Shown here one piece after another: positions 1 to 6,964 of a stretch of 14,642 nucleotides of DNA. The position numbers and the translations under genes are program-made. Positions within the stretch are counted from its first letter, which is position 1, and the number at the start of each line of letters is the position of its first letter. Location: positions 1-14,642 of the forward strand of contig DNGI01000169.1 in NCBI GenBank assembly GCA_003486645.1, given 5' to 3'. This DNA is from Cyanobacteria bacterium UBA11370. GTDB taxonomy: Bacteria > Cyanobacteriota > Cyanobacteriia > Cyanobacteriales > Coleofasciculaceae. The notes under the pieces are model-generated. The model did not search any database and was not told where the DNA came from. It saw only the letters and a list, made by a program, of their open reading frames with translations.

Positions 1-757
1 CCACGACTTTTGCAAGAGGTCTATTGATAAAGCCATATCGTGACGACATCCCATTTATGCCCTCTACATAGGCTAATCCTTCGTGAAAGTCTCTGGCAAT
101 GGGGAATTGGGTAGGAATTACCATTTGACCAGTTTTGTCGATATAACCCCAATGGTTAATGTCTACTCGGACGGCTGCTAGCCCTTCGCGAAAGCGATAA
201 GTTAACTCAAACTGTGGCTGAATAACTATCTTACCAGTGTTATTCACATAGCCCATCTTGCCACTAATATCTACAGCCGCCAGCCCATCTGAAAAGTCAT
301 AGGTACTATCAAACTGTGGTGCAATAATCACTTGACCAGTCTTGTTTATATAACCCCATTTATTGCCAATTCTGACGGCGGCTAATCCTTCAGAAAATAG
401 TTTAACTTCATCAAAGTGTGGCTTAATAATAATTTGTCCTGTCGAGTTAATATAACCCTGTTTATCATTCTGAGTAATAGGAAACAGTTGGCTCGACTGT
501 TGCATCTTCATCTGTGAGAGGTTTGATGCCTGCACTTGTTCTGGAGAACTACTCAACAGGAGTGTGGGATTTTGGGTACTACAGGATAACAAACCCAAAA
601 TAGTCGAACAGAGAAACAAAAAGATGGTTCGGCTGCCATTTTTTAGCTTCAGGAAATGCTGGTTATCTAAAGTCTGAGCATTAGGAGACTTTTGAGTAAC
701 ATACCCCTTGCTTAGTTTAACTGAAGTGAGTTCCAGTTTGATGGACGTTCCAATCAT
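1..757 (-). CDS. WG-repeat lipoprotein, C-terminus beyond the window
   Basis: The frame is open from ATG at 757 to the left edge (252 complete codons), so the 3' end is missing. Residues about 43-59 form a hydrophobic stretch ending in a lipobox (LLSC, Cys59). From residue 99 onward there are four or more WG/KWG-type repeats: GYINSTGQ, WGYINKTGQ, MGYVNNTGK and WGYIDKTGQ, each followed by an I.P.F and EGLAAV-like segment. Such beta-rich repeats are usually extracytoplasmic, and the lipobox predicts membrane anchoring after the Sec pathway. Their molecular role is generally unknown. The ATG at 757 gives an unusually long 42-residue region before the hydrophobic core and has no clear ribosome binding site. 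A non-ATG start near residue 36 (CTG) would give a classic lipoprotein signal, so the start is uncertain. A degenerate copy of the DUF4157 gene leader lies about 190 bp upstream. Confidence 0.85.
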   Translation of the reverse strand, partial: MIGTSIKLELTSVKLSKGYVTQKSPNAQTLDNQHFLKLKNGSRTIFLFLCSTILGLLSCSTQNPTLLLSSSPEQVQASNLSQMKMQQSSQLFPITQNDKQGYINSTGQIIIKPHFDEVKLFSEGLAAVRIGNKWGYINKTGQVIIAPQFDSTYDFSDGLAAVDISGKMGYVNNTGKIVIQPQFELTYRFREGLAAVRVDINHWGYIDKTGQMVIPTQFPIARDFHEGLAYVEGINGMSSRYGFINRPLAKVV

Positions 758-945
758 ATTATTCGGGCTCGAAACTTCGGTAAATAGTTAGGGTTAATAA
801 ATCTTCCAGTAGGGCGAAGCTGTGTTCCAAATCCAATAATTTAATGACTCCGAATCAAAGCTTTAATGTAAGGTACTATTACTGGCTTATTCTTTTAATG
901 GTTCCTATATGCTGATTGCTACTCCGTTTGCTAATCAGATGTTTA

Positions 946-1075
946 GGTTTTATACATACTACTGGCTCTGTTGGGGAAAGTGAAAAATATTTTTTCAGAT
1001 AGATAAATTTTGTGTTAATTGTATGATAATCATCCTCTTTTTAAGCCCCCCTTGAAACGGACATAATTTCCGGTG
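946..1075 (-). repeat. Degenerate copy of the DUF4157 gene leader and start codon
   Basis: Two segments match the leader of the DUF4157 gene (3404-3610) in the same orientation. Segment A (951-981) matches 3409-3439 with 2 differences in 31 bases and includes the ATG TAT AAA start. Segment B (983 to about 1060) matches 3521 to about 3600. About 80 bases between A and B in the intact copy are missing here. After ATG TAT AAA ACC the frame meets TAA, so no protein is made from this ATG. The copy lies upstream of the WG-repeat gene on the same strand and could supply it with a promoter. The rest of 758-1175 shows no convincing gene; there is a single HIP1 octamer near 1119. Confidence 0.75.
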
Positions 1076-1175
1076 ACATTAGTCAAATTATCATAATTTG
1101 CTCAACCTAGGAGAGCTGCGATCGCACTTGACAAGCTCAATAGCTGATGTGTAGTGAAGGCTAGTTGAGCGCACT

Positions 1176-1589
1176 CTACCCCATGAACTTCTCACAAGAA
1201 TAAATAATCTGGAAATTACCATTCGACTGCTTCTTAAATAGTCGCACTTGCAACATTGAGCCTTTCCACTCCTTCTGAAGTGCCACCGACCTCGCACTTT
1301 CTTGAAGTTCAGCAACAGCATATTTATCAAACAAAATAGTACTCCGCTTTAGGTCGTATTGTCCCTCCGGGTAGACTTGTCGAATTACTGAGTTCAAGTT
1401 GGCTTCTGGACTAACTCTCAAAATTTGTAAAAGATTCTGACATTTAACCTCGTCAGTCTGGGATCTTTGGAAGTGCATGAAGTAGAACTGAGCCAGGATC
1501 TGATTCCTATTGAACCATCCGCCCATAAGTAAAACAAGTAGACAGAAAAAGACCAAACTATAGACTTGAATTGGTGAAAGCATTTTCAT
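1176..1589 (-). CDS. Small single-pass membrane protein, candidate immunity protein for the DUF4157 effector
   Basis: 137 aa. Residues about 7-25 (VYSLVFFCLLVLLMGGWF) form one strongly hydrophobic segment after a short basic start (MKM). The remaining roughly 110 residues are soluble, mixed charge, with cysteines near positions 50 and 132. I do not recognise the family. This topology predicts a membrane-anchored protein whose main domain faces the periplasm. The gene starts 62 bp after the stop of the DUF4157/NlpC-P60-like gene, on the same strand, so the two are probably co-transcribed. That position and topology fit an immunity protein against a peptidoglycan-cutting effector, but this is inference only. 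Two ATGs two codons apart (1589 and 1583) are possible starts, and no strong ribosome binding site is visible. Confidence 0.7.
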   Translation of the reverse strand: MKMLSPIQVYSLVFFCLLVLLMGGWFNRNQILAQFYFMHFQRSQTDEVKCQNLLQILRVSPEANLNSVIRQVYPEGQYDLKRSTILFDKYAVAELQESARSVALQKEWKGSMLQVRLFKKQSNGNFQIIYSCEKFMG

Positions 1590-1651
1590 AACGAGTGAAG
1601 TTAGTCGGTTGCCCTAGAAGGAGTGCCACAAAAAAAAGTGAGAAGCCGCTT

Positions 1652-3415
1652 CTACTCAGGCACGATGTCAAATTGATGATGAGGATTCGGTACATATTCT
1701 GATACCCTTCTGGGAGGCTGGAATTCTCGGTATCCATGCTCCTGTTCTGGAATTTTGGTAATCTGAACTCCATCCTCTGGTTGCATAGCCCAGACAGGGC
1801 GATTTGGGGAGTTGCGGGCGCTGATGTAAACGTTGTTACCTAGGTTGATGCCCGTGTGTGCTATTCCAGTACTTGGGAAGGATATGATATCCCCAATCTG
1901 GGGGTCTTGGGTTACGGGCAAATTCGTAAGGGAACCTTCGGCAGGGTTTGTTGAAGCCAATTCGTTTGCGCTAACAGGATAGCCGGGACGTAGGTCTAAA
2001 AACCCAGGCTTCCCAGTGGGAAAACTTCCTCCCCTACCATGGATACCATAGCCCGCTCTTGCACCTACGGCGTAGGCATCCCCGACGAAGCGATTACATT
2101 TGTAAGAATTAGCTGGAAAATCTCGAACGTTTAAGCCATTGTTAGGGATGGCTACTGCCTTAGCATAACTGCTCGGATCTGTAGCCCATATATGAAGAGA
2201 CCACAGAGTAGCCAGCAAACGCTCAGGATCTTCTGTTCCGCGAGGCACTGCTCCAATATCATTAAGTAGGTTAGCTTTCGCTGTTTTAACATTAGCTGCG
2301 AACTGGCTACCACTGTAGGGAACATGATTCTCCTTTTTTGCCAGGGAAGCAAATTTTTCTAAACGGTTCATGATATTCTGCTCCTGATCCGTTAGCCCCC
2401 TTCTTTGAATTCCCATTTGGGCAGACTTTATTTCTTGGGAATTAATGGTGATATTTTCTTGTTTACTATCCCGTCGTTGCACCCCACCCCCCTGCTGCAC
2501 AACATGAGTCAACTCATGAGCCGTCAACTCATTATTCCCAGGCTCCTTCCCAGCCCCAAAATAAACATCACTCCCATGAGTAAACGCCTGAGCGCCTAAC
2601 TCCCGATTCATCTGCACCGCTTCACCACCCGTATGCACCCGCACAGCACTAAAATCAGCCCCAAAGCGCGGCTCCATAAACGCTCTGATGGACGGCGCTA
2701 AAGGAGAACCCCCACCCTTAGAGGTATTCAAACTACTTTCCAAATCCCCATTGGTTTCAGTTCCACCCGCTTGAAATACCCGTTGCACAATCGAACGCAT
2801 TTGCACCGACTCATCCACTCGCCTCTGCACCAACGGCGTAATCGACTGCGCCAACGACTTCATCTGTACTGAGTTATCCCCTTGAGCAAAGCGCTGCACT
2901 TGAGGCGAATGATCCGGCATGGACATCACCTGCGCCGCCACCCTGTCTGCTTCTTGCTCGTAAACATCCCCTGGCGCTCCTACTGTTAACTTAGTCTGAA
3001 TCCCACTCGCCGTTAACGATTCGGGATCAAACTCTTTCCCCTCTTCCGGTGAGTGTTCTTGCTGTTGTTTGGCACAATCGGCACATTGCCGCATTATCCC
3101 AATTTCAGAAGACTGCACCACAGGTATTGATACAATTGGCGGCGCTACCAATCTCAATCCTGCTCCCCCTGGCTCAGAAAAGCGCTGCACAGTTGGCGTA
3201 TCTACCTGTTCTTGCTCTTTAGTTTCCAGAGAGCGCATAATATTCGCTGTCAACAACTCCGTTTTGATTGTTGAGTAGCTACTGTCCTGGGAGTCGGATA
3301 AAGTATCCCGTTTCGCCTGCACAACCGAACTGCCGGGTTTAGCCACATTCTTACTCTTCTTCTGAATCGATGCTGGAGTCCAAGACGAATTTTTCTTTTG
3401 TACGGGTTTATACAT
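1652..3415 (-). CDS. DUF4157 protein with C-terminal NlpC/P60-like (Cys/His) domain, putative eCIS effector
   Basis: 587 aa from ATG at 3415. The N-terminal 140 residues are low complexity and polar, with an early CADC motif near residues 111-114. DUF4157 spans about 138-311: GAPGDVYEQEADRVAAQVM, RFGADFSAVRVHTG and the zinc-protease-like HELTH motif (residues 300-304). Short VQR/VQM/IQRR repeats (about 172-337) separate its two halves. The C-terminal domain (about 340-587) has YKCNRFVGDAYAVGA with a candidate nucleophile Cys440, then GDIISFPSTGIAHTGI with His520. This pattern fits NlpC/P60- or CHAP-like peptidoglycan amidases. DUF4157 proteins recur beside or in eCIS loci, where the domain is associated with cargo toxins. 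The frame is open to a GTG at 3640, but those 75 residues look like translated leader and part of that DNA is duplicated at 946-1075, so I prefer the ATG. It is divergent from the AAA+ ATPase gene. Confidence 0.85.
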   Translation of the reverse strand: MYKPVQKKNSSWTPASIQKKSKNVAKPGSSVVQAKRDTLSDSQDSSYSTIKTELLTANIMRSLETKEQEQVDTPTVQRFSEPGGAGLRLVAPPIVSIPVVQSSEIGIMRQCADCAKQQQEHSPEEGKEFDPESLTASGIQTKLTVGAPGDVYEQEADRVAAQVMSMPDHSPQVQRFAQGDNSVQMKSLAQSITPLVQRRVDESVQMRSIVQRVFQAGGTETNGDLESSLNTSKGGGSPLAPSIRAFMEPRFGADFSAVRVHTGGEAVQMNRELGAQAFTHGSDVYFGAGKEPGNNELTAHELTHVVQQGGGVQRRDSKQENITINSQEIKSAQMGIQRRGLTDQEQNIMNRLEKFASLAKKENHVPYSGSQFAANVKTAKANLLNDIGAVPRGTEDPERLLATLWSLHIWATDPSSYAKAVAIPNNGLNVRDFPANSYKCNRFVGDAYAVGARAGYGIHGRGGSFPTGKPGFLDLRPGYPVSANELASTNPAEGSLTNLPVTQDPQIGDIISFPSTGIAHTGINLGNNVYISARNSPNRPVWAMQPEDGVQITKIPEQEHGYREFQPPRRVSEYVPNPHHQFDIVPE

Positions 3416-3642
3416 ACTACTGGCTTTGCTGGGGAAAGTCGGGCGTGGGGTCAAAGCGGAAACTGAGTAAATTAGGCTACATTTTGCACTCTTGGTCAGG
3501 GTAGCTAAAGACACCTGCCCAAAAATATTTTTCAGATAGATGAATTTTGTGTTAATTGTATGATAATTATCCCCTTTTAAGTCCCCATTGAAACAGACTT
3601 TAACATTACCGGGGATAAGATTCGGATACATAATAGACACTT
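3416..3642. promoter_or_regulatory. Shared divergent control region between the DUF4157 and AAA+ ATPase genes
   Basis: If the DUF4157 protein starts at 3415, this 227-bp A/T-rich region separates the two divergent starts and must hold both promoters. It contains a perfect 10-bp palindrome, GATAATTATC, at 3562-3571. The part about 3520-3600 is conserved in the second leader copy (983-1060), which suggests it is worth keeping. On the minus strand CATACAAT (about 3554-3561) is a -10-like element without a convincing -35. Exact promoters are not assigned. Confidence 0.45.
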
Positions 3643-5358
3643 ATGGCTAGGCCCACACTGCCGACCTGGTATCAGGCTAATTTTCAATATTTACTGACAT
3701 CATTACAGCGAATTCGTCAGGCATTAGCTGATTACATCACACGTACCCAAGCCTCACCCATTCAAATCCCATCGGAAATAAAATTAGCTCCGGAAGCGTT
3801 AGCCGTTTTACACAATCATCCCTCAGCGTTAGATAGACTGTGCAATCTCTTCAACCTATCATTCTTTGAGCGGGATATTCTCTTATTATGTGTTGGCATG
3901 GAATTGGCTCCTGACTTTGAACAATTGTGTGTTAAAGCTCAAGGTTCTTTACAACGCAATTATCCCACTTTGGGTTTAGCTTTATCGATTTTCCCGGAAA
4001 TCGATTTGGGTACTCTTTCCTCCCAATCGCCCTTACAATACTGGAACCTGATTGAAATTGAACCCGGACAAACCTTAACGAAATCTCCGCTAAAAATTAA
4101 CAAACGTATTCTTTGCTATCTCTTGGGTGAACCTTGTATGGATGAGGAACTGGCAGGTATCGTTAAAGCTTACCCAACCGGAACTCTTAACAATATCTCG
4201 CTGCCTTCTTCACACCAAAAAATAGCCTCTCAAATAGTAGAAACTTGGTCGTTACCTAGGCAAACAGTTCATCTTCCGGTTGTCCAACTGTGTGGTGCAG
4301 AACTAACAAGCAAGTATGCTATTTCCTCAACTGCCTGTACTAATCTAGGATTTAACCTCTCTGTAATTTCCGCTGCTATTGTTCCCACTAACCCTAACGA
4401 ACTTCATTACATCATGCAGCGCTGTTGGCGAGAAGCGATTTTATCTAATAGCGCCCTTTTACTAGAGTGCGATGAAATTAATTCAGCCGATACTAACCGC
4501 GAATTGGCGATTTCCCAATTTATTACTGGATTGAATATTCCCCTAATTATCACTACTCAAGAACGAATACCTCAACGCCAACGCCCGACAAGAACAATAG
4601 ATGTCAATCAACCGACTCACAGCGAACAACGAGATATTTCCCTTCATGTGCGACAACGAGCTAAGGTATATCAAGAGTGGGGATTTGCGGGAAAAGGAGG
4701 TAAAGGATTAGGCATTAGCGCTCTATTTTCTGGAGCAAGTGGTACGGGAAAAACGATGGCAGCGGAAGTGTTAGCTCATGAATTACGATTGGATTTGTAT
4801 CGGATTGATTTGAGTGCGGTGGTGAGTAAATATATTGGAGAAACGGAAAAGAATTTACGGCGAATCTTTGATGCGGCGGAAACGGGTGGTGGTATTTTAT
4901 TATTTGATGAAGCGGATGCGTTGTTTGGCAAACGCACTCAAGTTAAAGATAGCCATGATCGTCATGCTAATGTGGAAGTGAGTTATTTATTGCAACGGAT
5001 GGAAGCCTATCAAGGTTTGGCAATTTTAACCACGAATCTGAAAGAATCTCTGGATCAAGCTTTTCTGCGTCGGATTCGTTTTTTGGTAAAATTTCCTTTC
5101 CCCGATGGGGAATCCCGCCGCCAAATTTGGCAACAGATTTTTCCCCAAGCAACGCCAACTCAGAAGTTAGATTTTAAGAAATTAGGAAATTTAAGTATGT
5201 CTGGGGGAAATATTCGTAATATTGCTTTAAATGCGGCGTTTATTGCAGCAGATACTGGGGAAGCTGTGATGATGAAACATATTTTACAAGCGGCTAAAAG
5301 TGAGTGTGTGAAGTTGGAGAAAAGTTTGACTGATGTTGAGGTTCTCGGTTGGGTTTGA
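3643..5358 (+). CDS. AAA+ ATPase of the eCIS-associated type
   Basis: 571 aa. The C-terminal AAA+ domain is complete: Walker A GASGTGKT (364-371), Walker B LLFDEAD (419-425), sensor 1 TTN (463-465), arginine finger RRIR (476-479) and sensor 2 GGNIRN (521-526). Residues about 185-310 resemble a second, degenerate AAA domain: a Walker B-like ALLLECDE (271-278) and LIITTQE are present, but no P-loop. The N-terminal 170 residues are helical and family-specific. This layout matches the AAA+ ATPases encoded with phage-tail-like eCIS particles (Afp15-type), thought to act in assembly or cargo handling in the cytoplasm. The divergent DUF4157 neighbour supports this reading. No structural eCIS genes are visible, so they lie elsewhere in the genome or are absent. 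The ATG at 3643 is followed at once by typical family-like sequence, but its ribosome binding site is weak. Confidence 0.9.
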   Translation: MARPTLPTWYQANFQYLLTSLQRIRQALADYITRTQASPIQIPSEIKLAPEALAVLHNHPSALDRLCNLFNLSFFERDILLLCVGMELAPDFEQLCVKAQGSLQRNYPTLGLALSIFPEIDLGTLSSQSPLQYWNLIEIEPGQTLTKSPLKINKRILCYLLGEPCMDEELAGIVKAYPTGTLNNISLPSSHQKIASQIVETWSLPRQTVHLPVVQLCGAELTSKYAISSTACTNLGFNLSVISAAIVPTNPNELHYIMQRCWREAILSNSALLLECDEINSADTNRELAISQFITGLNIPLIITTQERIPQRQRPTRTIDVNQPTHSEQRDISLHVRQRAKVYQEWGFAGKGGKGLGISALFSGASGTGKTMAAEVLAHELRLDLYRIDLSAVVSKYIGETEKNLRRIFDAAETGGGILLFDEADALFGKRTQVKDSHDRHANVEVSYLLQRMEAYQGLAILTTNLKESLDQAFLRRIRFLVKFPFPDGESRRQIWQQIFPQATPTQKLDFKKLGNLSMSGGNIRNIALNAAFIAADTGEAVMMKHILQAAKSECVKLEKSLTDVEVLGWV

Positions 5359-5549
5359 GGACATCGTTTGATTTCTTTCTCCTAACCAGATATTGGCTCA
5401 AACACTATCTTATTGTTTTAACGAAGAACTCTATCTTCCCAAAACCAGACTTGAACAATACCTATGTTTATTTATGTAACTTTGTATTTTAGAAGAGTAG
5501 CGATCGCACGGCTCAATTTTACAGTGGAATGGAGGGTAGCAATCCCATT

Positions 5550-5574
5550 CTCCAAGGAGCAATCCTGTGGGATT
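5550..5574. repeat. 25-bp interspersed repeat, copy 1
   Basis: The 25 bases starting CTCCAAGGAGCAATCC are identical to 9111-9135. Both copies lie in non-coding DNA next to cassette borders. CTCC/GGAG forms a small hairpin inside the repeat. It is likely part of a dispersed cyanobacterial repeat family. The stretch 5359-5549 before it holds only one HIP1 octamer (5500-5507). Confidence 0.7.
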
Positions 5575-5583
5575 TGGCTGATG

Positions 5584-5688
5584 ATACCAAGTTGCGGTCA
5601 AAGATAGTAGATAGGAAAGACTTGGAGGACAAGGGGGACAAGGGGGACAAGGGGAAAGAAAGTACTACGTATGAATGCAACTTGGTAT
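5584..5688. mobile_element. MITE-like element with 12-bp terminal inverted repeats and an internal tandem repeat
   Basis: The ends are perfect inverted repeats: ATACCAAGTTGC (5584-5595) and GCAACTTGGTAT (5677-5688). The 105-bp body has no coding capacity and carries a 9-bp tandem repeat (5624-5650, unit GGGGGACAA, three units, the first with one change). Short size and terminal inverted repeats fit a miniature inverted-repeat element. I see no clear target duplication. The right end abuts a relic of the 3' end of the gene at 9376-9630. Confidence 0.6.
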
Positions 5689-5768
5689 GAGTATTGCTCT
5701 GAGTAAAGTGCGATCGCCTCTCTACAAAAAGCGCGATCGCTCGTCGATCAAAAATCAAATGCGATCGC
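5687..5768 (+). repeat. Gene 3'-end relic plus HIP1 modular repeat (HIP1-b-HIP1-c-HIP1)
   Basis: 5687-5718 matches 9610-9641 with one difference (ATGAGTATTGCTCTGAGTAA then HIP1). At 9610 this is the coding end of the 84-aa gene, so 5687-5706 is a relic of another copy. The HIP1 octamers sit at 5710, 5733 and 5761, joined by spacer b (CTCTCTACAAAAAGC) and spacer c (TCGTCGATC...CAAAT). The 59 bases 5710-5768 are identical to 11293-11351. In both places the repeat lies just downstream of a minus-strand DTGF protease gene. Confidence 0.75.
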
Positions 5769-5850
5769 GTAGCGGAAGGGAGGCATATCGCCTTGGCGTT
5801 TATGTGATCTCGGTGAGCCAAGAATCTCCGTGCGTTCACGCCGGAGAGTG

Positions 5851-6216
5851 TCAAAATTCATCAATCGTTACCAACCCGCCATCTGTGAACTGAATGACAA
5901 GTTCTTGCTCATCCAGTAAGGCAGTTCCAAGTAAAGGTCGCCTTCCTGTTGCAATGACCAAGACTTCTCGCTCTTCACCATCCCAAAGGAAAATAGCTTC
6001 GTGAAGTGGAAGCAAGACCTCACTGTTATCTGCCAAGTTTGCAAGAGTGTCGTGTCTGAAGGTCAAGCCCATCAATGAAACTGCTTCTAGAGGAAGGCAC
6101 AGTTCCCCTGTGAAACCTGTATCTATAACGAACTCAATAGGGATGCTCGATCCATTCGGTAGCAAAAATGTCAGCACAACGGTTGCGTGCCTATTCGCCA
6201 CAATTCCAGAAATCAC
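5851..6216 (-). CDS. Clan AA (retropepsin-like) aspartic protease, DTGF type, copy 1
   Basis: 121 aa. The catalytic motif is IDTGFTGELCLP (Asp32-Thr33-Gly34). The second family signature is GRRPLLGTALL (91-101), the hydrophobic-hydrophobic-Gly element of single-domain aspartic proteases that work as homodimers. Length and DTGF motif fit the 'clan AA aspartic protease, AF_0612 family' group, whose biological substrates are not established. The start is GTG at 6216, overlapping the stop of the upstream 90-aa gene by four bases (GTGA), so the two are translationally coupled. The protein is about 69% identical to the second copy at 11437-11802. I infer a two-gene module, possibly TA-like. Protease activity is predicted from motifs only. 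Confidence 0.85.
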   Translation of the reverse strand: MISGIVANRHATVVLTFLLPNGSSIPIEFVIDTGFTGELCLPLEAVSLMGLTFRHDTLANLADNSEVLLPLHEAIFLWDGEEREVLVIATGRRPLLGTALLDEQELVIQFTDGGLVTIDEF

Positions 6217-6485
6217 TTGTAGACCCGTTCCATAACACCGCCAAATGAGACAGCAACGTTATAGCCGATACGAATACCAAAGAGTCGAGCATTTGGGTGC
6301 TTCTTACTGAGGTTGCGTGATGCTTGCAACCCAGTTTTATCAACTTCATAATCACCTGTCTCAATGTCAATGATGACCATCTTGCCAATATTTTCTTCTA
6401 CTTCCACCTGTTCGCGAATGACGCTTTCGTACAAATGCTTTGCACGTAGCGCTACTTCTTCGCGGCTTAAAAGGATGGCTTGCAT
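6213..6485 (-). CDS. 90-aa partner protein of the DTGF protease, copy 1 (unknown family)
   Basis: 90 aa with a charged N-terminal helix (SREEVALRAKHLYESVIREQ), the segment ENIGKMVIIDIETGDYEVD (32-50), and a C-terminal part KHPNARLFGIRIGYNVA. I do not recognise a named domain. It is about 79% identical to the 91-aa protein at 11799-12074 and also precedes a DTGF protease there, so the pairing is conserved within this window. The ATG at 6485 has a good ribosome binding site (GGGGAG a few bases upstream). The overlap with the protease gene suggests a fixed ratio, as with antitoxin-toxin pairs. Function is inferred from context only. Confidence 0.8.
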   Translation of the reverse strand: MQAILLSREEVALRAKHLYESVIREQVEVEENIGKMVIIDIETGDYEVDKTGLQASRNLSKKHPNARLFGIRIGYNVAVSFGGVMERVYK

Positions 6486-6542
6486 ATGCTCCCCTTGCGA
6501 TCGCTACGCTTGTGTGTGAATCCGACTATGATAGCGCACAGA

Positions 6543-6698
6543 CTATCTAGGGCGAGCATTACCAGTAATGTTGGCCCTGTCAATGATGACTATCTTGCCG
6601 ATGTTTTCTTCAACTTCCACTTCTTGGCGGATTCTGCTTTCGTACAGTTGCTCTGCACGTTGAGCAACTTCTTCACGGCTTAAAAGGATTGCTTGCAT
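6543..6698 (-). pseudogene. Truncated third copy of the 90-aa partner gene
   Basis: The 51-codon frame starts with ATG at 6698 and reads MQAILLSREEVAQRAEQLYE onward. It follows the 91-aa copy closely through GKIVIID (residue 40), then switches to unrelated residues (RANITGNARPR) and stops. The C-terminal half and the partner protease are missing. The upstream sequence 6699-6790 is homologous to that of the copy at 12074, so this relic is closer to copy 2 than to the adjacent copy 1. It lies only about 60 bp upstream of the intact copy 1, suggesting tandem duplication followed by deletion. Confidence 0.8.
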
Positions 6699-6790
6699 AG
6701 GTTAACTCCCGTTCGCGTAGCGTGCCGTAGGCAATCGCTACACTACCCTCTGAACCCCTCTTAAATATCTTACGAATCAATAGGATGGAT
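6699..6790 (-). repeat. Duplicated upstream region of the 90-aa genes, copy a
   Basis: From AGGTTAACT to GGATGGAT this region matches 12075-12144, with about 25 extra bases of a REP-like sequence (GTTCGCGTAGCGTGCCGTAG) inserted here. It probably contains the promoter of the 90-aa genes, but I cannot place -35 and -10 with confidence. The remaining 6791-6964 has no gene I can support. It contains GATCGCTTATGATCAAT (about 6872-6888), also present at about 9714-9730. Confidence 0.55.
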
Positions 6791-6964
6791 GCCGCAGATC
6801 GCCTCTCGGACTCAGCCAGCCAACCTGATACGGTGGGTGTGCAACGGGATTGTTAGACCGTCTCTCACAGATCGCTTATGATCAATAAACATCTCCGAAA
6901 TATAATTAAATGAATTTTGATGGTATAAATATATTCAATATTTTTTTCTTACTTTGAAACAAAA

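Noticed and set aside
1091..1330. Minus-strand open frame of 79 codons
   Set aside because: It overlaps the 137-aa gene out of frame, has basic low-complexity composition and no recognisable domain.
5519..5854. Minus-strand open frame of 111 codons
   Set aside because: It runs across the MITE-like element, the tandem repeat and HIP1 octamers; the residues simply reflect the repeats.
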